From the NCBI GenBank assembly GCA_013398055.1, contig VZRS01003968.1, forward strand, positions 293,726-357,725: a DNA stretch of 64,000 nt. The letters are read 5' to 3'. Origin of the DNA: Ifrita kowaldi (taxonomy: Eukaryota > Chordata > Aves > Passeriformes > Cinclosomatidae). The position numbers and the translations under genes were made by a program. Under the pieces are notes generated by a model. It searched no databases and had not been told where the DNA came from. It worked only from the letters and a program-made list of their open reading frames with translations. Positions 11,599-24,282 of this stretch are shown here, piece by piece (the stretch's first letter is position 1; every line of letters starts with the position of its first letter).

Positions 11599-12039
11599 TC
11601 AAGGCTTCTCAGGAGCTTCTGAGATCCTAGAGCAAGAGAGAGGAGGAGGCAGTGGAGGATGCACCACCACATAAGGGATTATGCTGGCCTCTGTCTTTGG
11701 CAGAAGGTCACAGTGTTGATGAATTTTCTTGGTTCTTTCCTTCTCCATTTGTTTCTTAATCAAAAGACCTGGAGACAATGATATGGAGTAGACACCATGT
11801 CCGTGGTGACTTTCTCCTCTTCTAAAACCAGCAAAATTTTTCCTTTTCCTTTGCCTGTCAGCAACGCTGTCTGAAAAGAAACCATTTCTTGCTTTCTGGT
11901 ACTTTCCTCTTACTGAAGCATTTTCTTCTTCATCACGTCCTTGCTCACTATTCAGAACAGTGAAATGCAGCCCATTTTTCTTCCCAGACAGCACAGCCAC
12001 AAGCTTAAGAAAGTATGCACAGAAACAGATGCAGTAGTT
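11599..12039 (-). CDS. Unrecognised open frame of about 146 codons, function unknown
   Basis: On the minus strand an open frame runs from just after a TAG near 12040 to a TGA at 11599. No ATG starts it; the first near-start codon is a GTG at 12000, giving 133 codons. The frame begins with a Cys- and Leu-rich hydrophobic segment (NYCICFCAYFLKLVAVL). A hydrophilic, very basic middle follows (DRQRKRKNF, KKQMEKERTKK), and it ends in a proline-rich tail (HPPLPPPLS). A possible splice acceptor (ttcttaag) lies at about 12003. I do not recognise a family. It sits immediately 5', in the minus sense, of LTR-like sequence, so it may be a decayed fragment of a retroelement, a host exon, or chance. Coding status is doubtful. 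Confidence 0.2.
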   Translation of the reverse strand, partial: NYCICFCAYFLKLVAVLSGKKNGLHFTVLNSEQGRDEEENASVRGKYQKARNGFFSDSVADRQRKRKNFAGFRRGESHHGHGVYSISLSPGLLIKKQMEKERTKKIHQHCDLLPKTEASIIPYVVVHPPLPPPLSCSRISEAPEKP

Positions 12040-12605
12040 CTATAAAAGAACAATGCAACAATAATCGGGAAGGCAATTTTTAGTCAATGGATTAACAAAG
12101 TGAAATGGCTTTTTTTTTTACTATGGTTCTCATGCATGACATCAATAAGCAACAAGTTCAAACAGTAATTTACTGTGACATTAAAAGTAGACAAAGAATA
12201 AAACTATTGAAGTGGCAGATTACCTTCCCTTCTAAACCCCAGATGACAGAATCAGGGAACAATACTCAGACAAAATGTGGATTATCTTGAACAGATTAAA
12301 AAGGTGGAGAAAGACAGCAAAATTGAATAACTCAATAAAATAATTTGTGAATTTGTGAGATGCCAGGTCCTTGTTCTGATGCAACACAATAAACAATTTT
12401 GTTTCAGACTCATCTCTGCTGTCTGACACAAATGCATAGAGTATCCAAGCACTGTAGCACAGAGCTCATTATAATTGCCTTTTTGCTTGCCCTTGGCCTT
12501 TTTCTTTATACCCAGTGCCTGTGCAGGACCTGCTTATTATTTCTTCCCACACAAAACCTATAGTCCTTGAAGAAGTAAATCCAGAGATGCATGGAGATGA
12601 TCTGT
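12040..12605. other. Non-coding stretch
   Basis: AT-rich sequence with a T run near 12110-12119. No gene or repeat family recognised. Confidence 0.5.
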
Positions 12606-12842
12606 CTAATATGCAGGTAATTCTGGTTTTCTCCTTTTTAGATAATACACAATATTCAATAGGATAGTGGCAACCTTGCCAGGAAAAATACAGTTTATAT
12701 GGCAAGGACTGTCAGCAACCAGAAGCACAGTCAATCCCTTCTCTACAGCTGCTGTGCCAGTTGCTGAAGGACACCTGGCACTAGCTGAGGATTCATGAGC
12801 CAGAGTGTCATGCTCCCTGCTCACATTCATGAGCCAGGCCAT
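12606..12842 (-). pseudogene. Possible decayed Harbinger/PIF-like transposase fragment
   Basis: The 78-codon minus-strand frame contains an HD pair (about residues 11-12) and a DS.P group about 34 residues further on (LLVADSPCH). PIF/Harbinger transposases carry G(W)PGS.HD, then about 30 residues later LGDS.YP, around their second catalytic aspartate. The order and spacing fit, but the WPGS part is degraded, the third catalytic region was not found, and flanking frames are broken. This is a weak match made by eye. It may simply be coincidence. Confidence 0.2.
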
Positions 12843-15800
12843 AAAGGGCTAGTTGAGATTGCCAGCCATTCCCAGCAATATGGTTGTGCTACTGGCTTTA
12901 CACAGCAATGCTGCCTGACAAATTCTAGAACCATGCTCTCTGGCAGACCACTTTTACCAGATAACAAGAGTGATTAAATTCTTGCAGTATTCCACAGTGG
13001 CTTATAGAACATGAAAGAGAAGCTGCTACCCTTTGGTGCAGAACCCAGATATGTTGACAAGATGGGGCGCATGCAACAAATAAGCACATATGTGCCCTGA
13101 AAAATCCTGTTGTGTGAGGCAATGTCTTGAGAACTTGAGAACTAAGATGACGCACAGGTGGTGTGGATCACACGCAATAGCCCAGGCTTGGCATATCTCC
13201 CAGACTGTGATATGTGCTGTGAGTTTGCCTTTACTGAAATGTGAGGTAAGGCCATGGGCACTTGAAAGTTGCTCACTTTTGTATTTTTACTGCCGCTTTA
13301 TTCTCCATACTCAGTAGATTAATACTGGTTGTCTGGCTGACCAGAAATATGGTTAAGTTCCTGAACCCAGAATAATATCTAACATTGAATGGGAGTCAGT
13401 CATTCAACAGTTATAGCTGTGACTCTGCTAAGCAGCAGAACTGTGAATTCAGTTATCTCTCTGTTCCCTTTCTGCAGGAGGAGATTGAATAACAGTAGAC
13501 ATTCCACAGTATGAAATAGGTAGGATAAATATATTAAAAGTAAAGATTCTCAGTCTCTGTAACAATAGAGGTCAATCAAGAAAATAAACTATTACAAACT
13601 ATCTATTTTCTCTGTGAGTTATTTGGCTGATTTTTACATTATCCAGGAATCATTTATTACCATACTTATAAATTAAACTGAAATATACACAGTGCAAATA
13701 CAGTTTTTAAAAAGGAGGAGGAGGCTGAGACAAAGTTAATGCAGAACTGTGGCTACAATGATATTCGAGAAAACACACACCTGTTGTACAGTAATTTCCA
13801 GCTCTAAGATTTTGTGTTCTGTTTTCTTCTACAACTTAGTTGCATGGACTAACATTAATTTTGAATGTATGGTTCAGCTAAAATTATTTCCCCTCCTCCT
13901 AAATTGCATTTTGTACTTTTTTTGTGCAGTGAATTATGTTTCTGCTTTGAAATAATGAGTCTGTCTTTCAAATATTATTGAACGGAGTGAGAGTGTGCTG
14001 AAGTCTTTAGTTTTCAAGGCATTTTTTATGGCTCTCTTACTATCTCAATTAAGGTGAGTGATCTAAACTGAAATCTAGAGTAGAGCATATTCAAGTCCCT
14101 GAAGACTTAACTACTATGTTCCAGTTGAACATTTTCTTTGCTTCTTTGTTAGCAGTCCTAAAGGCAAACCTCTTAGCCTAAACAGCTTGAACTTTCTCTG
14201 CACTCTTAATTGGCATCTTCAGGGATTGTTAAATATGGGTCTCTTCAATCTTCTGTCAGTTCAATCAGACCTTTGAAATTATATTTTCTTTCTCTAGCAA
14301 TGGAGCCTGTAACATGTGCCATCTTCTAGCATAGTTTCAACTTAGTACTTTATAGTAGCATGACCATTTCCACCATTTGATTTGGACAACAAAATTATGT
14401 ATTAGAGGGATGTGCATTATGAAATAGCACATCAATTTAATGCCCCAGAAAACTTAGATTTCACAGTACCATGCCCTCAAAACAAAGTAAAGCCAACATT
14501 TGCAGAGGTAAAAGCTTGACAATGCTTCAACTGCTGCAGAAAACTGCTGAGCATGTGGGAATTGAGTCTATATATAAATATTACATACCCCAAAACTCTG
14601 TGTAAACATCAGAAAGAATGTGGCTTAAATTAAAAAAATCAAGGAGTTTCATGATAAAGAAGACACTCCTTAGCCATGAACAAGACAGTTAGTTATGAAC
14701 AATCTTACACATGTGTTTTCAAATATTTGGGCTGGGATATATTTGTTGTTGTTGTTGGTTTGGAGTTTTTTTTAAGTCTGTCAGATCCTTCATGGTACTT
14801 AAACATAGTTTAAAGTATTTAATTTCCTTGGTGGTTTCCTTAAAGTAAATCTTTCATGGAAGTCTCTACAAGTGTTGTATTATTTATCTGAAGCTAGTCT
14901 CCCAAACTGGTCTTTTGGATGCATATGCAACTAGGCACACTTCTTAAACCTGACTTTTATTAAATCATAATTCATTCCAATTCTCCTTTGCTCACTTCGT
15001 GCATAAATAATCATGTACATTAAAAAAACCTACCAAGTTCAGTACTATTGATAAAAAGTGTGTATTAGGTATTTTCATGACATTGAGTTAGATGTTGGTA
15101 GAAAAATACCAGGTTTTAGCCTTAAAGACAACAGGACTTAGATTGTAATTAATAATTGTTTTACAGAGCATATATATTTTGAATACATTGTTTTTAACTA
15201 TGTCAGGACGATGTTCCCCAAATATTATTTGAATCAGATCTTGCTATAGCACGGATTACTGTTTAGGTAGATTTCATTCATGAAATTGAATAACCATTTT
15301 TGCACATAAATGCAGCTTGTTTCCTGGTAACTAAAAAGGGCCCACTAACTAAAGACACAGAAAATATGTCTTCAAACACACATATACAGATAGTATTCCA
15401 CAGCTGAGGAAAGTATCCATTTTTTTCTTTTAGAGGAGTAGCAGTCTGCCTGCCCTAGTTCTCTGAACAGACTTGACTTCTTTTCTTTATACATAATTAC
15501 ATTTGACATTAAAAGTAAAACTTCCCATGGGAGAATGAACTCCACATTTCAGCAGTCAGAGGAGACAGTATAAAATAAATATGATTAACACTTTGGGGAA
15601 AAACACAATCATATAAAGCATTTTTTTCTCAGTCAGTCCTGAATACATTCTAATTAGCTTTGGTTTTTTTTCTGTAGGACTCATTCCTGATTACACAGTG
15701 TCGTAATTTTTTTTTTTTTTTGTAGATTCAATGTTTGCACTAAGAAGTAACTCTAGGAATTGCAAAGACTCATATATAATTTTTTATTTTGAAATGTTTG

Positions 15801-18787
15801 GTTTGGTTTTTCTTTTTTCTTTTTGCTACCTCCCAGCTGTTATCCCTCCCTTTTATGTGTTTTCTGTTACTCTTTTCTTTTAACATTTAAGGACTCTGTC
15901 TTGTTATTTATTACAAGCATAATACATTAAAAAAAAAAAAAAAGAGAGACATTGAGATTGAAACATTAATTCTGATAACTTTTCTACTTTTTGTAATGCT
16001 CTTTTAAGGCAAACATAGCATGGGCACTAGAGGGGTATTAATATTTAAAAAGAAATTAAAATAGCATGAAATATGGCAATGCTGGAGTTTTGGGCATCTT
16101 CTTCACTGACCTTTCTCAGCTGGTGTTGACTGATGGTGGTGTGATGTTGGTGACATCTCTTCATTTTTTAGCCACCGATGGCTGGCTATTTAAGATCTGC
16201 ACAAGGTCAGGAAAATCCTCAGATGAGCAAGACAGAGGTTTCAGGGAGGTTTCCTTGTTAAAAAGAAGGCCAAGGCTCATGAATCTTGAGTGAATCCTGA
16301 CCGTGTGAGAGCTTGGGAGATCATAATAGTAGACACTTCTGTTCATCAGTGCTCTCTTTCTCCTAATTTTTTTCAATATGTCCTTTTCTTAGTTACCTGG
16401 TTCCTGCTTCTTATTTCATTCCTCTCCTCTGTGTGCATCTTACATCCAGATCTCTCTGCCAGACTCACTCATGACACCATCTCCCTTCTTTTCTACCAAC
16501 TTTCAGTTCTAATTTCACTTCGTTTCCACCGCTGTCTCACCCCTCTCAGGTCTATCTTTCATTTCTCTACGTTTTCACCCATGCAGCCTGGATACCAGAT
16601 AAGAGACATCGAATTCTTTAGTGAGGCCTCTTTTCTGCACTTAATGCTGATACCCAGGACCATCGCAACCCCTACAAGTATAGACTGTAAGCGGCTCATT
16701 TGGAGAATTTGATTGCCAAGTTCTTTAAGTTGGTTCTGGTAACAGGTGAAGATTGATCTTTAAGATCCTTACAATTTACACAACTTGCTTAATTGTAGTC
16801 AAAGAGATGGTTCATCAGGAGGCTGGTTCTCTTGACAATGTTTCACTGTTTCACTGAAAGACAGGCAAGATATAAGTGAACAGCAGTGGTTTGGGTTTTT
16901 TTCTCTTTTTAAAACAAATCAGAAAAATGTTTATCTTAAAATGTTCTTTACAAAATTTTCCATCAAACACAGGGAATACTTAACTCCAAATAGTCAAAAG
17001 TTTGCCTATGTTTATTAAAGATCTGGTAAAACAATCCAGCAGTGGAGCATCTTATATAGTTTTAGGTTAAATCTGTTAAGATTCAGACTGCTTCCTAACC
17101 TTGGACAATGTATAAAGATGAAGGAAGATACCTACAACATTTTCTGTCTTTTGCAGACAGATACAACGTGGACAGAAGGAAGGGTATAAATCAAAGGAAG
17201 AAATTCCACTACAAGTAGCTTCTCCAAAGCTGAAAAGACCATCTTTTTTAAGGATAGTAATCAGACAAAGTTACGTTGGAACTTCTTTTGTCCAGGGCAT
17301 TTATTTCTGTTACCATAAAAGCATATGTCATGGATATAGTCTAACCTGGAAGACTGTGTCTTGACCAGTCTGACACTCTGAAAAATGTAAGAATGTGAGA
17401 TCAGGTCCTTTTCTCCTGAAGAGGTACCACACTTAGCAGTTTCAGCTTGCTTCAGGCATACTGCTTGGCCTTGTTCAGGAGGACATTAAAGAAAGCAGAC
17501 AGAAATCTCCAGAGCCAGGTAAGAATTTCACAAGCTTGTATTTTATAAGCTTGTTTACCCTTCTGAGTTTTGTCCTCTTTGTCTACCTCTCCCTGAGTGT
17601 AGTTGGTAACTTTATAATTACCTACATAGTTTTGAAACCAATTCTAAAGAAAAATCTATTGCCATTAATTATACAATCATTATTAATGATTTAGGTATTG
17701 TGATATGCTGCAAATAGAATCACATTTAATCAGCAAGTCGGAGCACAAAAGTTCAATTCCGTGTCACAGACTTTAAACTACACGAGTTCTGAGCGCGATT
17801 ACTGTGGTATGAAATCCATATGCATTTGTCTTGTTTCCATGGTATAAAAAGAGTAATGAGCAAAACTGAACAGAACACTTTTTTAGTAACATATCAGTTA
17901 TATAAAAATAAATGCTTACAGTTTTAAACTTGTATAAAAGCTTTTTAATGCCATTTTAGAAAAGGACTGGAACATGATGCATCAGCTTTACTAAAGGGGA
18001 TGGATAAAAGATGAAATAAAGATGAGACTCGCCAGAAAATAGCTTTCCTGACCTCATCTGGCTTCTTTCTTTCCCTGCAGAACTGTATTTCCATGCTGTC
18101 CAGGATCATTGTTATAGCAAATTGACCAACTAGAGAAATCTTAAATATAAAAAATACTGAGGTACTCTTCTGCTCTTTATGTGTGGGACGCACATAATTT
18201 GTTTTCCTTACTCAACAATACAAATATTTTTAAATGAGATTGTGGAGATAGATGCATAACTACGTGGGACACAACGTACCTTAAATTCTCAATTTTCTTG
18301 CATCATTCACGAGCTAAAAGCATGATGCTGCAATGATTCATAGTCCTCTTTTGACAGCAGCAGTTAAAAATGCAAGTAAATATTTGCGAGCTCTAGGCTC
18401 GAGAAAATGCAAACCATTCTTATGTTAACATAGTAAAACAGAATTCTTATTTTAAAATAGATAAAATATTTTTCCTGTCTTAGAACACGATCTTAGAATA
18501 GATGCGTTGTATTATATTTTATAAAATGTGGTGAAGAGAAATGAGAAAGATACAGTGAAAATTAGGAAAAGAACAGAGTATTTTTCCATTCATCTGACAC
18601 ATAACAGCTGTGATTGAGACCATTTTCAATGTATTGTCAAGAGATATTTTAGTTTTATTATTTATGTCATTAACAGGCATGAAAGAAGAAATTTTAATGA
18701 TTTTTCTTCTTTCTGTATCATTAATCTTTCATGGTATAGTAAACTTTTAAAGCTGGGAAACTCAAGGATGTTTTGATCATGCACTAC
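12843..18787. other. AT-rich non-coding stretch
   Basis: No supported gene. It holds T and A runs (15706-15721, 15928-15946), a GTT/GGTTT run near 14742-14762 and a pyrimidine-rich region at about 16370-16580 that yields a long but compositionally biased frame. The 17650-17830 part is discussed as a possible conserved non-coding element. Confidence 0.55.
18783..18787. repeat. Target-site duplication, left copy
   Basis: ACTAC directly before the LTR, matched by ACTAC at 19381-19385. Confidence 0.9.
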
Positions 18788-19380
18788 TGTAATGGTTTAA
18801 ACCCAGTCAGACACCAAGCCCCACGCAGCTGCTCACTCACTCCCCCACCAGTGGGATCAGAGAGAGAATCAGAAGAGTAATAAAAGCTAGAAAACCTGTG
18901 GGTTGAGATAAAAACAGTTTAATAGGAAAAGCAAAAGCCATACACACAAGCAAAGCAAAACAAGGAATTAATTCAGTACTTCCCACGGGCAGGCAGGTGT
19001 TTGGCCATCTCCAGGAGAGCACGGCCCCATCCTGCGTGATAGTAACTTGAGAAGACAAATGCCATCACTGCAAATGTCCCCCCTTCCTCCTTCTTCCCCC
19101 CACATTATACACTGAGCATGAAGTCACATGGTCTGAAATATCCCTTTGGTCACTTGGGGTCACCTGTCATGGCTGTGTCTCTTCACAGACTCCCAGGCAC
19201 CCCCAGTCCGCTCACCAGTGCGGGAGTATGAAAAGTAGAAAAGACCTTGGCTCTGTGCAAGCCCTGCACAGCAATAACGAAAACGTGTCTATACTATCAA
19301 CCCCGTGTTCAGCACAAATCCAAAACAGAGCCTTGTACCAGCCACTGTGAAGAAACTTTACCCCAGCCGAAACCAGCACA
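18788..19380 (-). mobile_element. Solo ERVL-like LTR, complete, with 5-bp target duplication
   Basis: A 593-bp LTR bounded on the minus strand by TGTGCTGG and CCATTACA, that is TG...CA ends, and flanked by a perfect 5-bp duplication ACTAC. A 5-bp duplication is typical of ERVL-type insertions. The minus strand is the sense strand: it carries an ATTAAA polyadenylation word at 18918-18923 followed by the pyrimidine-rich U5 end. No gag, pol or env sequence lies on either side, so this is a solo LTR left by recombination between the two LTRs of a provirus. Short frames inside it are not genes. Confidence 0.92.
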
Positions 19381-19385
19381 ACTAC
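19381..19385. repeat. Target-site duplication, right copy
   Basis: ACTAC directly after the LTR, identical to 18783-18787. Confidence 0.9.
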
Positions 19386-22300
19386 CAAAAGGAGACAGTT
19401 GAATACTGTCCTTACCTACAAGATCATTGTGGTCTTAGTTTCAACAAGCAAAACCTACATTTATCATCTGGTATTTGTTTTAATTTATTACTGTTTGCTT
19501 CATCTTTTTTAACTCCCTGCAGAAATGCTATTTGTGGTACAGCATATCAGCATTTCTCAACTCTTCTCATTAGATACTCCACATAGTTCTTTCCATTAGC
19601 AGGGAAGCACATACACTGCAGCCTTCCTCTTCCTCATCAATACCTGTTTTGTCCAAACAGGAAGATTGTTCTGCATGTGGACTAAAGGATCCATAAAGTG
19701 GGCTTTATTGTTCATGTACATTTATGTCTCCTGGTTATTTGCTCCTTATAACAAAAGAGTGCAGTTTGGCAGCTAGTTGCACAGAGAGAAAAAAAATCAA
19801 GCAACCTGTTTTTAGCTGCCGTTTTTTCAGACACGCTCAAGAGAATCAAGGGAATAGATGAGTTGCTGTGACAGTGGTATCTGACAGCCAGATATAAATT
19901 TCCTGGGGACTGGAAAAGGATTTAACTGTGCACCTCTGCTGTATAATGCATGATCAGTAAGTCCAGTATGACAAGAGATGAGCTGAAATGACCCTAGCGT
20001 AAGCACTGTCCAGAAGAAATTCACCTACTTCTCATTATTCCTTAACCCCTTTAGGACTTGGGGTAGGGGAGCGAAAGGGGACAGCCAGAGGAGTGGTGGT
20101 GGATGGAATCTTTAGGCAGAGGAACCCAGCTGAATAAATTGCATCTGCGAACTGCAGATCACCTAGGATGGCAGGTGAAGAATATCCTACAGCATGAAAC
20201 CTTTTCGAGAAGTATGCTACATGGCTTCTCTTGGAGGATTTTGAAGGTCATATACAGCTATTCTTCTCAGGCACAATCCCGTCTCATGAGCCATGTTGTA
20301 GTCTCTGTCATGTGACAGACGTAGAGGCAAAATGCTCTTCTGCCAGACATTGTTTAGCCACATATCAAAAATTTGTCCCTGGCTCATAAGCACAATGTGG
20401 AAGCACCTACTACCTGACCAGGCATTCATGCATAACTTGCCTAGGCATAACATTCACCATGTTACTGTGCAGGGCTGACTGTTTGAAAGTAGGGTTGCAG
20501 AACCAGCACAAAAGTGAACAGCAAAAAGTGGGCTGAAAAAGTAATCCACTGTGCCTACTGCAGTGTAAGTGTGAACTAATATAAGCAGAGCAAGCTGCCA
20601 ACTTCCACAGCTATGTATTTCCCCTCCCTGCAATTTAAAATAGATTTCTTAGTGCTCACTAATCTGCTAAAATTGTAAATGCCAATAGATTATAGGCTGC
20701 ATAATGGAAAAAAAAGTTTATCTACTCTAGCAAAACTGGAAAGAAGTTTTCTAATTTTAGGTTGCTAATTTGACATAATTGTTCTGCAGAAGGGAGGTGA
20801 CATTTCCACTAGCTAATACAAAACACACCTAAGTTTCCTGGTCTGTAGATTCAATGACACACAGAGTTTATGCTAATTACCCTTAGGAACAGCAACAGTG
20901 TCACTGGGTACCCCTGGAAGGGTTTTGAACTAGTTCTTGAAGTGAATAGACCCTGAGACAGCTCAAAGGGAAATGATGAAAGATGGGTTTGCAGTGAAAG
21001 GAGAGGAATACATCATGGATCCATTTCACTTTTTGATTTAAAACTTCGGAAAATGCAAGTAATTCTCAGTTGTCATAACCATATTTTTTAGCAATTATGA
21101 AATATAACTAAATCTCATTCACCAACTTCAAAATTGTTGTCTCTGTGTGTGTACAACATATGACGATATCCAGGCATACAGTGCATAATGTTTAAAAAAG
21201 TATAGGCTAAAAGTCAGACCTCTTTTGTGGTATAAAAAGCCAATGTTTTTATGTGACAATATTTCAGGACTTCAAGGACAAAGAAATATGTGTAATTTAA
21301 TGTAATTTGCAGTGCCTTCTATGTTGTCACAGTATCCCTGCCCAGTTTTCTCTGACATACAGATAACCTAAATATTCCAACCTAAGTATTCTTCTGTTTC
21401 AACTGCCAGGGTATCCTATAATTACTGTTTAATTGCCCTTTTTGTTCTGAGGTGCTTTATATGGACAATTCAGATAAACATCTATAAATAAAAGGAAAAA
21501 AAGTACTTCCACTTGCTGTTCTGCATATCCATTGTCCATGGAGAACATGGAAATGTGACACTGCATGAAAACAAAGGCTGAACTATGTCACAAAGCTTTT
21601 CTTGAGAATCCCATCACTTCCAGTTTCTTCTCAGGCTCTGAAGGCCATATAGAGAAAATAATGTTTAAAACATCATCAAATTGCTTTCTTGGTATAACTG
21701 AAATAGAAAAGGAATACATGCTAAAAAATGAATAGACTTATTTCATGTATCATTCCTGAAACTACCTATTCATATAAAATACATGAATCCCAGAAGGAAA
21801 TTCTATTCAGGGATACAAAGTAAAGTGCTCCTCTGGGCAAACCTCCCATTCAGAACAAGTTTTTATGTTTCTGCAGAGTTGTTTTGACATGTACACATAC
21901 TGGATGATCCTACATTCATTGACATGACAACATACTTCTTAAGACCCCAAACATATAAAAGGAAATGGTCCATTTACAGGTTGATGATCATTGAGAAGAA
22001 TGAGGACTTTAGGTACCAGTTCACCAGATACATTCAGTAGGTTCACTTTCAATGTCACACAGAAAAAAAATAGAGATTGTAATTTCACAGGTTTCTTTCT
22101 CCTATTTTACTTTTCTTTATATATTACTAAGATTGTACTTTACTTCTAAGCACAGATTCTTACGGATAAGCTCTTACAGTCAGAATAAGGATAGAAATAG
22201 TAAGAGCAAAAATTTAGCACTGAAAATAAATCCCAGAATTTTAAAGTCTTTTTAGCATACTAACATGAGCAAGCAGAAGCTTATCTTTGAGTGAAATTAT

Positions 22301-24218
22301 ATAACAACTTCCAAGGTGATTTAGGCATAAACTGTAGACTTTTACTTTTTAGTCAAAAAATATGAGTGCAGTTATTAAAATATTTGTTGTTCATACAGAT
22401 TAATTATGTTTACGGAGGTGTTTTAGTTACAGGGGATGGTAAAATTGGAAAAATAAACCCATGGTTCTTTGGTTCAGTTTTCTTTTTGCGATAACTTTTA
22501 ATGCAGAATTTATTTTCTGGGAAAGAAATTTTCATTTTTTGCTGTATCTTTAAAAACAGACAGTCTTTTTAGACATCCCTAAAAATTTTTGGATATTGTT
22601 TTATAAATTCAGTAATTCAAGAAATCCACTTGGTTTTGCAGATTTACATGTAGTCATGAGTAAAAATGAACCTTAGGGTGTAATTAGGAGTTCTCCTGAA
22701 ATAAACTTTGAACTGGTAGCCTTCACTGAAGAGAGCTGTCTTGTATAAGGGAACTCAATATCTTTATTTAATAAGAACAAGTCAGTAAAACTTGAATATA
22801 ATAGTAAGACTATGTTTTGTTTGATTTGAGCATATATTTAATGTGATTCTCCTCATAAAGACTTATTTTTCCTTTCTATAACTGCTTGTATTGATAGTAT
22901 CTGAGTTGATGTTGCTGGTTAGTTTTCAAATGTACCCAGAAGACTTAGAAGACAGTATCATTTTCATAACCAGTTTGTGCGCTGTGAAAGTTAAAGGTAC
23001 ACGAATACTAGGATCATTCATTGCCATCTTTAAGCTTTTGCTGATCTGACCTTGTTTCAAGCACAAAACCAGTTCATTTCTGCTGTGCTACTCAGCTAAC
23101 TGAGGTGAGCCACCTCTTCACATTGTTTTTTGGCCATGCTGTGAGGGCTACGTTGCATTCTGTTCTAGTTGTGCTTCCACCAACCAGATGATTGACACTA
23201 TTTGCCTATGCCATCTTCCATAATTTAATGTGGCATTCTGTCACCTGAAATGGTTCTTTAGCCTACATTTAACTTTTGCTGTCATGGCAAGATTGTTTCT
23301 TGTACCTGAGGTAACACATTTTATGTTTTCTGTGATATCTCTCCGTAAGTCATGTGCTGCAATCTCCGGTACAGACCAGTATGGCTTCAAATAGCACCAA
23401 AATAGTCTTATGTGCTTTTTGAAAATATAAGACCTTTAACCCACATAAGTATAGGAAAACAGGCCAAATGAAAGTGTGCTTCCTTTCTTTTGCTTCTTAC
23501 CAGTGCCTTTGTCTGATGCTGTATCACTTTGGATAGAGCTATGTCATTGCTGTAAGCAGTGCAGACTCACCAGCCTTCTAAAACATGCCAGGGCTGTACT
23601 CCAGAGGTTTATGGCTTATGCAATGGTGGGGCTGAAAATGTAGAGGAGATGGTAACTATAATCAGCTGAACTTGAAAAATCCCATTTTATATCTCCATAC
23701 ATGGGGATTTTATTGTATTCAGAAGAGAGACTCTTATAAAATTAGCTTGATATTACATGATGAGGGAAACAGCAAAATTGATACAGTAAGTGCCTACAAA
23801 ATATTACCTGCACTGGAAGAAGAACACACTACTTTCATTGCAGGTGTACTGTTTCAACAGGGATTTTGGATATTGACTGTTGTCAGGGAACCACTGATTA
23901 AAATACAACAGTGTTTCAAGGTCTAAAAAGTTTAGTATGTCTAAAAAAAATCTCATACAAACTCATAAACAGTTTGATTCACTTCCTTGAAGCCTAACTG
24001 CTAATTTATATCTTAAGTAAGAATTGTCAATGCTGTACACATCCTCTCCAAAACTATATTTGCCTGTCTTTAATTCCAAAATTCTTATTGGCGTCTGATT
24101 ATTAGCCAGAAAACATAATGCAAGCAATTTATAATTTACATGTGAATAGGTGCTGTCCAAAGACAATGCAGCTCTGAATTTGAGAGCAGACCATAGCCAT
24201 GGACATTGCTGTAATTGC

Positions 24219-24282
24219 CAAAAAGGAAAAAAAAAAAAAAAAAACCCAAAACAACAAAAGCAAAAACCCAAACCAAACCAAA
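24219..24282. repeat. A-rich tract with AAC/CCAAA units
   Basis: A run of about 18 A followed by AAAACCC, ACAAC and CCAAA words. It is low-complexity and similar in make-up to tracts at 27902 and 57381. Confidence 0.85.

Noticed and set aside
16290..16712. 140-codon hydrophobic frame
   Set aside because: It comes from a pyrimidine-rich stretch, which yields Leu, Ser and Phe codons by composition. No domain or splice support.
20050..20600. Less AT-rich patch with overlapping short frames on both strands
   Set aside because: Considered as a transposase or pseudogene remnant; no motif found in any frame.
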